Positions 55,626 through 64,000 of a DNA stretch of 64,000 bases are shown in pieces; the stretch's first letter is position 1, and each line of letters begins with the position of its first letter. The stretch covers positions 434,001 to 498,000 of the forward strand of contig QVLQ01000015.1 of assembly GCA_003545705.1 (NCBI GenBank), written 5' to 3'. The notes beneath the pieces are model-generated. The model was not told the DNA's origin. It was given only the letters and a program-made list of their open reading frames with translations, and made no database searches. The position numbers were made by a program, and so were the translations under genes. The DNA comes from Acidomyces sp. 'richmondensis'. Lineage: Eukaryota > Ascomycota > Dothideomycetes > Mycosphaerellales > Teratosphaeriaceae.

Positions 55626-56219
55626 CATAATATCTTTCATCCTAAAGTTAATTGAGCAACTGTTTGTTGAGATAGTGACAATTACATGCTGTTGAGTTGA
55701 AAAGTCCATTTCACGACCTAGTCCGTTTCACGCTGATACTCCGCGTTAACCTGTGGATGAGTGGTACAAATTATGAAATGGAAGTGGATGCCTAATAACT
55801 TGTCCTTGGTTTCTAATAGAGACTGCTTAAGTCGGCGCCGCTTTATATTTCTAAGGATTGTACAAAATGCAATATTGGTAAGTTGAGGTTTTTGCTGAAA
55901 TAGTACCTCCTCTCTTCTCTTGAATTTAATTTCAGCTGGTCTAAAGCTGCAATTGGATCTGATCCGTCCGCATTTGTCTAATGTGGTGAAAATCGATACC
56001 TTTTTATTATCTAAGAAGCGTCTTTAGCCTCGAACGCCACATTTCGTTTATTTTGTTGGATGTCTTGATTGGGGCCATACTTCTATGCTCCTCAAAATGA
56101 CCCAACTTTTCAATAAATATTATTTCCTCCTCGCAGCCCTCATCATGTCCGAAAACTACCTCATAGAAACCGAAAAACTGTCTAGTAAAGCAAAAATTAC
56201 TGGAATGAAACATAATTCT
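55626..56219. other. Intergenic, right flank of transposon
   Basis: About 590 bp; contains two similar TCC(A/G)TTTCACG strings near 55707-55735 and the 3' flank of the AIG2-like gene. No gene recognised. Confidence 0.45.
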
Positions 56220-56922
56220 TCATAATGTGGTATTTGCCACATCCCTCAGTTTGTGCTCCCTTTTTAGCGCGTTTGTGATATGACCATTTGCTCCCCTTCC
56301 GCCTGTTCCATCGTACGGTGATTCAACAGCAGCTACAGCTTCATCCACATCTGCACCAAGATACATATCAGCAAACAAGTCACCAAGACTATATTTGTAG
56401 TTTCATATGATGCTTTATTAAGTATGACGTACCAGCATACTCTTCTTCGCCATCTGCTCCAACCCAGAAATGCATTTTTTCACGCTGAAATTCCGTAAAA
56501 TCCCACTCTCGATCCTCGAGATCTTGCGGGGAAGCACTCCAAACGTACGTCTCTGCTTCGGCCAGCTCTCCCTCTACGTTGTCCTTGCCTTCGCTATCGC
56601 CAAAGACTGTTAGAATCCGCACTTGGACCTTATCTCGGCGATACATCCAGCCTTCGAAAATATCCAGGCGCCAGATATCTGCATCTGTAAGGCCAGTTAC
56701 GTAGGTCCCTCTAACTGTGGATCCAGTCTTTGGCAAAATAGCCGGATAATCTGCGTGCCTGACGCGATGCCTTTGGTAGTCGTGCAGGACAGCAGGATAT
56801 GTCTTGAGTTTGTGGGTGGCAAAGATTGGATTTTGTGGATCCATTCCACCATGGCACACTCGATGAAGTACCTGCGGTACCATCAGCGTCCCGTAGAAGA
56901 AGGCACTTCTGCTGTCTGTCAT
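56220..56922 (-). CDS. AIG2/gamma-glutamylcyclotransferase-like protein
   Basis: Two exons: 56922-56433 and 56350-56220, with an 82-bp intron (GTACGT donor, GGTGCAG acceptor, phase 1); 206 aa. It starts MTDSRSAFFYGTLMVPQVL, with the YGTL motif that binds the gamma-glutamyl or similar group in the cyclotransferase fold. It continues with WRLDIFEGWMYRRDKVQV, where the Glu of FEGxxY is the catalytic position in the family. Exon 2 adds DVDEAVAAVE and GGRGANGHI, a tail I recall from fungal AIG2-like proteins. A nearer acceptor (after ATATAG) with another donor would insert about 13 residues and cannot be excluded. The substrate is unknown in fungi; a role in glutathione or modified-amine turnover is possible. 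Confidence 0.82.
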
Positions 56923-57665
56923 TTTGATATCGTCCAGAGATAGTAATCCAGATAGTCACCACTCTGTTTACTAGATAAATAGTCTGGAGCTCCCCAAAGC
57001 AGAGGAATTCACAAAACAGCGACAGTGAAAGACAGAAATGTTTGGAAGTCTCACTCGCAAGGGCCTACTCAGCAGTGAACATTGCAGTTGTTTTGATTGT
57101 GCAGACACCATATGCATAGCTCTTGTCTGCCGATAAAGATCTTATCAGCACAGGCATAAGCGGGCCGATTCGGCTCCGGACCGTACCATATTTGGATCCC
57201 CAATAATTCAATAAAATTCGGACTCTGCCTAGAAGCTTGGGAGTAGGTCTGGTGGTTTATCGCATTAGCAGGGGAGCAGGAAAAGACCATTGGTCTATTT
57301 GGGCTCTTACGACATCACTCAGCGGATTAGAGAGCAGTAATGGCACCCTGATATTACTGGTTGAATCCTGCCGGTGCGTTCTATCCGCCCGCTTCAGTGA
57401 CTTCATCTGGACTTCAGCCAGCATTGAGGTACGCACATTATTACATTTCTCACACCTTCAAGCTCATGTCCTGAGTAATCAGGGTCAAACTCCTGAAAGC
57501 CATCGCAGCATCTGCACATCTACAGAAGGCTTAGCGGACATGGTTGTAACAAGGGAAAGCGAGCGCCGCGAATGACTGGCTTGCTTATCAAGTTGTTTCG
57601 ACTCCAGATTACACATTTACATGATGAGAATGCCTATGGTGATAACATTGCTTACGAATGACAGG
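56923..57665. other. Divergent intergenic region
   Basis: About 740 bp between the AIG2-like gene and the PQ-loop gene, which point away from each other, so it carries both promoters. No coding sequence accepted. Confidence 0.5.
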
Positions 57666-58494
57666 ATGGCATCTCTTCTGAAATGGACTATTGCGCACAT
57701 CGCACCCGTGTTCATTGTTACATCGCCAGTTACCTCGTATGCCGATCAGATATGGAGCATGAACAAGAACCGCAGTTCCGCCGGTTTCTCGCTTGATATC
57801 CCTTTGATCATGCTGGTATCATCGATTCTAAAGTAAACAGTGCCACGTTTGGCAACAAACTCGTCCTCGGGAATTGCAATGCGCTGATTACCATGCCAGG
57901 GTGTTTTACTGGCTAGGGGCTCGATATGACTTTCCACTCCTCGTTCAGGCTAGCGTCATGATCGTGGTCCAGATCATTTTGCTCCATTACGCTTTAGTCC
58001 ATCGACCACCGTTTGGGGCCCAACACAGCCTCAATAAGCCGTTCATTGGCGTCCATGAGGAAGATCGATTCGTCTCACGACCGTATGGGTTTTGGCAATG
58101 GCGGAGTCAGAAACCTTATTGGCAATTCTTGGCTTACTACGCGGCCACGCTTACCTTACTCCAATATGTTGTTGGTGCGAATCCGATCTACATCGCCATG
58201 CAAGGTTATGTCGCGCTTGGCGTGGAAGCAGTCCTTCCCATTCCTCAAGTCTTGGAGAATAATCGCAGCCGATCGTGCCATGGATTCCGGTTGAGTGTAC
58301 TGGTGAATTGGCTGATCGGAGATGCTTTCAAAATGACTTATTTTTTCCTGTCAGACGGTGGCATTCCCTGGGCGTTCAAGCTGTGCGGCTTATTCCAAGC
58401 AGCATGCGACTGTTATTTAGGAGTTCAATACTGGATGTACGGCAATGGGGACGGAATCGTTGAGGTCAAAGAGAAAGACTCACGGCTTGCATGA
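57666..58494 (+). CDS. ANY1: PQ-loop membrane protein, ANY1 (YMR010W)-like
   Basis: Two exons: 57666-57832 and 57900-58494, intron 57833-57899 (67 bp, GTAAAC donor, TGCCAG acceptor, phase 2); 253 aa. ATG at 57666 (MASLLKW) is preferred over 57621. Six or seven hydrophobic segments are seen. Two PQ-loop type motifs are visible: SYADQIWSMNKNRSSAGFS in exon 1 and LPIPQVLENNRSRSCHGFR in exon 2. The second with the following NWLIGDAFKMTYFF is typical of the fungal family that includes yeast Any1/Cfs1, an endosome/Golgi protein that opposes phospholipid flippase defects. The C-terminus is short and cytosolic. Family assignment is good; orthology to ANY1 is probable. Confidence 0.85.
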
Positions 58495-60084
58495 GGCAGT
58501 AGCCAGTGCCTTGCTCGCGCGATAACGAGATACACACAATCAATTGCTTGATGTATAAATTTATAGATGCAATCACTTTTGCAAATGCTATCCTTCATTG
58601 GCGGGGAAGGGGAAAGCGCGTTCAATTTATTACCGTAAATATATAAAACAGATATTGTTCCGTGAATTTCTGAAAATTCGACCCGTTGGCAAAGTAGTTT
58701 GAAGAGGTTGAGGGCACTGTTGAAACACGATTCTGTGAGCTCTTCGCCCTTAAGCCATTCCAATGGAATAAAATTTTTGGATTGCGCTTACCAAACGATT
58801 AAGTGAAATTGTATCCACATCTATCTGGCGAAACCTCACTTTCCAATCGACGTAGTGTTGCAAGTTACCGTCACATATTACTGCTAAATGTAGTTACCTT
58901 GTTGACAAAGCATCATTTGAGTCCTTTCATGTACCTTTTAACTCCTGATAATGAAAATTTGGTATGTGTAGGGGTAGGTGGAGAGATGGCAAATAGAATT
59001 AGAACTGCCAGACATTTTCGAGAATTAAATGGAAATGTAAGCTACTCTTTAAAAAAAAGAAGGCCTGCTATTGGACGCTAGAATGTGTCTTACCAAAATT
59101 TGTTTTTTTAGGCAGTTAAATTGGACGGATGACCCCAAAAAATTCGCTTTCGTCAGCAACCAACCGCGAGATGAAGACATTGAACGAATTCGCGTTGCCC
59201 ACAATTCTCTGACAAACCATCATGCTTGGGACGCCAGGTCCTCTTTGCTTATGGGCTCTGTGTTGTAAAGAATACATAAAGATTCAAAGCAGCACCTGCT
59301 CACATTCGAAGATCTCTTAAATTTCTTCACTCTCTATACATCTTTCATCGCGCTCAAGTTCTGTTGCCAAGAGGTTATCAGCCCATGCTTTCTTCACTCT
59401 ACCAAGTCCTCATACGACGTATTCGCACGTGACAGGATTCCTCCATTGACAATGACACGATGATGTATGAGAGAATGTAGAGATCTAGATCGGATGGTAC
59501 GATATGGTCTTGGCAAAGGTACCGCCCATATGGATTTGCCCCAGAGGCAGCTCCACCCAAGAGGGGTTGTGTCGACTCCCCATGCAGTATGCACCTCGCA
59601 TCCATCCTGAATTGGAAGAAGGATGGCAAAGAATTTTCAGAGATTCCACGATGAGTACAAATTCAGCTGTTGTCGCATGGACACAAGGAATTCAATCTTC
59701 GCTGTTGGCGTCGATATGGACAACAAATTGCAAAGGTGCTGATTGCTATACCACAATACTACCAAGGGATTGGTCCTGAGCTTGCTGACATACCTGAGCC
59801 TGATGTTGGGTCAGCTCCTAGCTCCACTCTCAACGATCTTCCGCAGGGTTTGGGGGAGTTATGATAGCAAAGGATAGCCGAGAGAGAGCCCGATGAGGTC
59901 CGTTGTATGTGAGTGATCGATGGGGGAGAGCGGTCGCCAAGAGAGATATTGGAGGGCATACAACGTGCCTCTTTACTGGATTTTTGCCCTTCTTTACAAA
60001 TCATCTCCCAATCGTACTGCTAGGATCACCATTTTCGCAGGAGCTACATTCCTCTGCATATTCAGCTTACTTCACGCATAAGGG
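58495..60084. other. Intergenic region, no gene recognised
   Basis: About 1.6 kb. Short frames occur at 58803-59268 and 59504-59864, but none has a recognised domain or good splice structure. The right end must contain the promoter of the Gln-rich gene. Confidence 0.5.
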
Positions 60085-60662
60085 ATGCTCATTCCACCAC
60101 CTTCAAACAAGATGGAAAATGGATTCCACGAAACAGGATGGCTGCCGACAGGAATCCAGCAGCCACAAGCACAGCCAATGCAGCTGCAGCAAAATCAATT
60201 TCCGCATCCGTACCAGCAGCAGGAGCAACAAAAGCCTTTCCAGCAACAGCAGTTGGGACTGCCACATTTTGATCCGCAACAGATGCAGCTTCCATGCACA
60301 TTTCCCGCTGCTGGTGTGTTTCCCATGAGTGGACCATCGCTTGGTGAGTCTTCTTTTCGTTCACTCCTTTGCTGTACTGCACAGCAAAACATGGCATTCC
60401 CCGAGCCGTATTCTTTTTGCATTTACTGCCATACAACACTACAATTTCATGCGTCAGCCCAGGTTCTCCTCTGTCCCAATTGTGGAGCAGGGACGGGTAA
60501 GTCTGCTTCATCTGCTGCTATGCATACTCCTTGCGCTGTCTGTCGTTAGGCAGGTGTGCAGGAGTCTTCATAGGACAGCTCGGACTCGTGTCCGCCAAGC
60601 ATCTGACGGCGGCTGAATCCGATCTCGGCGCAACTCGGATCAGATTATTACGCATGATCTGA
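60085..60662 (+). CDS. Small Gln-rich protein with a C-terminal zinc ribbon
   Basis: Two exons: 60085-60496 and 60550-60662, intron 60497-60549 (53 bp, GTAAGT donor, CGTTAG acceptor, phase 1); 174 aa. An alternative ATG is 60112. The first 80 residues are rich in Gln and Pro (QPQAQPMQLQQNQFPHPYQQ and onward). Then FCIYCHTTLQF and LLCPNCGAGTG supply two CxxC pairs 18 residues apart, a zinc-ribbon spacing. The tail is RCAGVFIGQLGLVSAKHL and ends in RLLRMI. I do not know the family. The stop lies only 34 bp before the start codon of the bZIP gene on the same strand, so the two may be co-transcribed or parts of one gene model. Confidence 0.55.
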
Positions 60663-60696
60663 TTAGGGCTTCCAACTTACACTCACCCCACGCACG

Positions 60697-61476
60697 ATGC
60701 CAGTGAAGATCGAGAAAGCCGCTGATGTGAACTCGCCAGAACTCCCCGTCGAGGCACCTTACCAGCACGCACCACTTCGCATGCCGGCTGGTGACGGCGC
60801 CTTCGCCGCTCAACCTGCTTTTCCGCCAGATTCGCAACCTTCGGCCGATGGGGTGCAGCAGCGTACGGAGCGAGTGCCGTTGCCACCCAACACGATGTCT
60901 ATGGCCTCCCGTCGTGTCGCTTCTTTGGGCCCCGTGTCGACTGAATACGAGATTATTTCCCGCCCGAGACCTGGACGCAAACCGATGGATTCCGAGCATG
61001 CCGCCGACCGCCGTCGTCTCCAGAACCGCGTTGCTCAGCGTAACTTCCGTGACAAGCGCCAGCAGAAGTTGATGGACATCGTTACAGAATTAGAGGAGCG
61101 TAAGAAAGCCTACGAGAAAGTGGTCAACCAATTACAGCGTGATCTCGACCGTGTGAGGCAGGAGAAGAAGCGCGCGGTAGAAGAGCTTACACAACGTTGG
61201 CAGACCGCCGAGAACCGTGTTCAGGAACTTGAAGCTCAGATGCGTGAGATGGTCGCTACCGGCTCCGCTAACAATCCATTTCCCAACCTTCGCATTGATG
61301 GGCGCACGAGCGGCTCATCGGCAATTCCGCCCGCCTCTATCACCACACCTCCAGAAGAAATCGACTTCACGAACTGGCGCAGCGACCAAACCGGCACTCA
61401 TCTCACAAACCGCAGCAATTGTGGCTTTTGCACCGATCCCGGAAACTGCGTCTGTGCCGATGAGCGCCAACAGTAA
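60697..61476 (+). CDS. bZIP transcription factor with C-terminal cysteine cluster
   Basis: A single-exon frame of 259 aa from ATG at 60697. The basic region lies at 105-125 (RRRLQNRVAQRNFRDKRQQ), of the fungal NxxAQxxFR type shared with AP-1-like factors, and is followed by a leucine-zipper coiled coil to about 185. Upstream RPRPGRKPMDSEHAADR is a conserved lead-in to this basic-region type. The C-terminus ends with NCGFCTDPGNCVCADERQQ; the CGFC(x5)CxC spacing recalls the cysteine motifs of HapX-type iron regulators, but the HapX CCAAT-complex-binding segment is not clearly present. It may respond to metal or redox state (inference). No intron is needed. Confidence 0.88.
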   Translation: MPVKIEKAADVNSPELPVEAPYQHAPLRMPAGDGAFAAQPAFPPDSQPSADGVQQRTERVPLPPNTMSMASRRVASLGPVSTEYEIISRPRPGRKPMDSEHAADRRRLQNRVAQRNFRDKRQQKLMDIVTELEERKKAYEKVVNQLQRDLDRVRQEKKRAVEELTQRWQTAENRVQELEAQMREMVATGSANNPFPNLRIDGRTSGSSAIPPASITTPPEEIDFTNWRSDQTGTHLTNRSNCGFCTDPGNCVCADERQQ

Positions 61477-62110
61477 ATTAGAGTCATAGCATACGAAGGC
61501 GGAGCTAGCAAGATGGGAATGTGATTCTTTTCGACGGCGAAGCCCACGCCGCGTGATGTCTTAAAGTGTGTCCTCTGAATTCGGTACTACATGTATCTAA
61601 TGTAGGGTCGTATTGTGATTGGGCCGCACAGAAGCCGGCGAGCTCTTCACAGTAGGATGAATATGCAGCATTGAGTTGTCGAAAGCCCGGAGGGCCAATA
61701 TAATGTTACCCTGATATGAAACGCACCGAACCATTTATTCTAGCATGATGCGCGATTAACTACGGGTGTTTTAGTCTCCAAATCGTATGACGTTCCAATA
61801 GTACAGCAAAACGCTATACCAAGTGAATGTCTACCGCTCCTTCAGTCGAGACGTCCAGACGGCTTCTGCGATTTCGTGTCGTTGATGAAAATGGGAGAAC
61901 TTCGAAATTTGGTTGAAATGGACGGAAGAATTTGGGCGCCAGTGATTGGTTGGCGCTCCACCGAGGTCCGGCAGCAGCCGCGTACTTTGCCGCTATGGAG
62001 CAACCTCAACTTAGATCGTCATCCGAGTCGTTGCAGTCCAGCCATTGCTGCAAAACCACCCTTTGCTTCGTCTACACTCCCCTCGAAACACAGCGTATCA
62101 AGTATTCAGC
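61477..62110. other. Intergenic between the bZIP gene and SDH3
   Basis: About 630 bp with the 3' flank of the bZIP gene and the SDH3 promoter. A long open frame from 61876 runs through here in the SDH3 frame but does not look like protein. Confidence 0.5.
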
Positions 62111-62787
62111 ATGCTGGTGCAGCGAATGATGCAGCAGTCGCTGCGGAAATGCATGTTCTCACAATACCCTGCAAGTGTTCCAACGGGCTAATTCACGTTT
62201 TCAGTGGTCCTCCAGCAACCCGCCTCCAGATTCCTGAAATCAGCAGCAATCACATCCAGCTATGCGCTCGTCAGCCAGCGGCGGTTCGCACTCCTTCCTT
62301 CCAAGTTTCTGTCGAGTCATTGCTAATCTGGCGTGATACACACAGCTTGGCCGCTACGCAGTCCGTCTCAGCCGATGAAGAGACGACCCAGATACTTGCC
62401 AAACAGCGCCTCAACCGCCCCGTCAGCCCTCACTTAACAATATATCGCCCCCAGATCACGTGGTATACTTCAATGATGAACCGCATCACCGGCATTGCTC
62501 TTTCCGGGGGTCTTTATCTCTTTGGCACGGCGTATTTGGTTGCACCGACTCTAGGCTGGCACCTCGAGAGCCAAGCGTTGGCGGCTGCATTCGCCAGCTG
62601 GCCAGTGATACTGCAAGCGACGACGAAGTTTCTGGTCAGCATGCCATTCACATTTCATTGTTTCAATGGAGTCAGACATTTGGTGTGGGATACTGCGAGC
62701 ATGATTACAAATAAACAAGTCAATCAGACTGGCTGGCTGGTGGTGGGACTGACAGTTGTGAGCAGTTTGATCTTGGCAATTATGTAG
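62111..62787 (+). CDS. SDH3: Succinate dehydrogenase cytochrome b556 subunit (SDHC)
   Basis: The last exon, 62346-62787, is secure: ILAKQRLNRPVSPHLTIYRP is the SDHC signature, followed by three membrane spans and PFTFHCFNGVRHLVWD with the haem-ligand His and quinone-site residues. It anchors complex II in the inner mitochondrial membrane. The preceding part must carry the targeting peptide. MLVQRMMQQSLRKCMFSQYP starting at 62111 and VLQQPASRFLKSAAITSSYA read as such. A 41-bp intron at 62305-62345 (GTTTCT donor, GCTAAT branch, ACACAG acceptor) links the second piece to the last exon in phase. The join between the first two pieces is not solved (only a 30-bp gap fits by phase). Both introns would be unusually short. 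Confidence 0.88.
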
Positions 62788-63818
62788 AGTTGGCAACTTA
62801 AATGGAGAAAAGCAAATCCATCCGCGTAAATTACGATCATTCCGTCTCGCCCGGGCTCAACCGTGCATTATTGGTACTCTAGCGGACCTGCGCCTCTTGC
62901 TTATCCGAAACCATTGTCATATCACGATGCGATTAAAAAGCAAGCAAGAACGAGTTCACACTCAATATAACTGAACAAAGAGCATTCGCACCTCGATACA
63001 AGGCGTCTGGAGCAATACCAAAACCAGGGAAGATGGCAGGTTCACAATTGATACCAAGGCTTCTTAAAGACGAATAGACCGTGTGCCTACTTAAGTAGAT
63101 GCTCAATATCAGCCAGTACCCTTCTGCTTGCATCATGACGTTGTCGCGGACGTCCCGTACACGCCAATCTAATATCAGGGTCGCATCCTGGACAGCTTCC
63201 CGATTTTTTTGCCAGCTTGAAGCCCATGAAGAAAGATACGAGTGATTTCAAGCCTATAGGAATTCACAAGACATCAACAGCTTCAGCATAGTCAGAACCG
63301 TTCATCACGGGATAGCGGCGGATGCAGTTACTGGTCATGACGAATGACTGCATGATGCTGCTTTCGTACATGCGTTCTCATGTAGAATCTTAATGACCTC
63401 GGCGGAGATAAGGCTTGTCGTGTTCTTACATGTAGACTAGGAAGGTTCTCCGACTGTCTCGTGCTTCTGTGCTCAGGCGACAGAGTACGAGAAAAAGTCG
63501 ATTACACACGGTGCGAAGAGAAATGCCCAGAGATCGGCTGTTCGAATAGAGATCGTTGATCGACTGGACATACAACTTCCAAAATTGCACACAGGACTGA
63601 GGTCGCGAAGATGGCATTGACATGAAACGTTGAAGGATCGCAGTGTCCCAACCTAGCCATAGAGATAATGACCAAGGCTAAGATAGTTCTTGTCGTATCT
63701 TCATCAATCCATGAATACAAAAGACATTAGTGGTGCGCTGGAAGACAGTCAATTGCTCATCCAGATGCAACTTAAGCGCAATAAGCGGGCGAGTATGAGC
63801 TCGCGTTCTTTCCTCATT
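62788..63818. other. Intergenic region, no gene recognised
   Basis: About 1 kb. Minus-strand fragments such as YSWIDEDTTRTILALVII (63660-63720) and SNCIRRYPVMNGSDYAEAVD (near 63270-63330) look vaguely protein-like but cannot be assembled into a gene with confidence. Confidence 0.4.
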
Positions 63819-64000
63819 TCACCCCAGCCTAGCAGCCTCCCCTTCGTCTTCCCACAGACTGAACTCTTTCTTTGGCTTCACTCGATCATCTTTCAACATC
63901 CGACTATCCTTCCGCACATCCTCGCCTTCGACCTCCAAGCGTGCCTTTGGCTCGACCGCTTCGATCACGAAGTGATTGTCGCAGAAAGGGCAATATTCGT
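63819..64000 (-). CDS. C-terminal part of a CxxC zinc-binding protein (5' end outside window)
   Basis: On the minus strand the frame is open from the window edge to the TGA at 63819-63821, giving about 60 residues: EYCPFCDNHFVIEAVEPKA, then charged sequence including VRKDSRMLKDDRVKPKKE and ending FSLWEDEGEAARLG. The CPFC pair with DNHFV suggests one half of a zinc-binding site; the rest lies beyond the window. The charged C-terminal tail looks conserved in style, but I cannot name the protein. The frame, composition and clean stop support a real gene. Confidence 0.6.
   Translation of the reverse strand, partial: EYCPFCDNHFVIEAVEPKARLEVEGEDVRKDSRMLKDDRVKPKKEFSLWEDEGEAARLG

Noticed and set aside
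57237..57575. 112-codon plus-strand frame
   Set aside because: Low-quality composition, lies in a divergent promoter region and shows no similarity to any known protein.
61876..62110. Open frame extending SDH3 upstream to an ATG at 61876
   Set aside because: It would give an N-terminus of about 160 residues unlike any mitochondrial targeting peptide; the ATG at 62111 in another frame gives a plausible one after splicing.

Overview
The window is nuclear DNA of a filamentous ascomycete (Pezizomycotina). The evidence is short GT-AG introns (about 41-88 bp) with CTAAC/CTAAG-like branch sites, fungal families (HET domain, KTR mannosyltransferase, FAL1, PRP9, TRA1, GCP5), and pogo/Fot1-type transposon remains with stop codons of the kind left by repeat-induced C-to-T mutation. 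The class is not decided; a lichen-former, Leotiomycete or Eurotiomycete would all fit.

Left part (1-16 kb), accessory in character: the 3' end of an aromatic aminotransferase; a two-exon protein with a fungal STAND-type N-terminal region followed by CPY-type zinc fingers; an intact HET-domain gene; a decayed second HET gene on the opposite strand; a decayed pogo-type transposon; a GFA-domain gene; a possible broken gene near 13.3 kb; an Ada-like protein that stops just before its alkylguanine methyltransferase domain; and a ribokinase gene abutting it tail to tail.

Middle (16-53 kb), mostly housekeeping: an unrecognised basic disordered protein, dephospho-CoA kinase, a KTR mannosyltransferase, gamma-tubulin complex component 5, and a giant intronless TRA1 gene (3928 aa) tail to tail with it. 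Then come a secreted Ser/Thr-rich repeat protein, the head-to-head pair FAL1 / PRP9 (SF3a60) with a 339-bp shared promoter, an unrecognised gene rebuilt from exons at 45.4-46.1 kb, a secreted GH35 beta-galactosidase, an EthD-type protein and a p24 cargo receptor.

Right part (53-64 kb): a second pogo/Fot1-type element with many stops, an AIG2-like cyclotransferase-fold gene, an ANY1-like PQ-loop membrane protein, a Gln-rich zinc-ribbon protein whose stop lies 34 bp before a bZIP factor with a CGFC/CVC cysteine cluster, the SDH3 membrane anchor of complex II, and the 3' end of a CxxC zinc protein running off the window.

Intron positions were read by eye from splice consensus and frame continuity. 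No tRNA, rRNA or CRISPR array was found. No clear new multi-gene system was found. The best leads are the truncated Ada gene, the Gln-rich/bZIP pair, the STAND-zinc-finger/HET neighbourhood and the rebuilt orphan gene.
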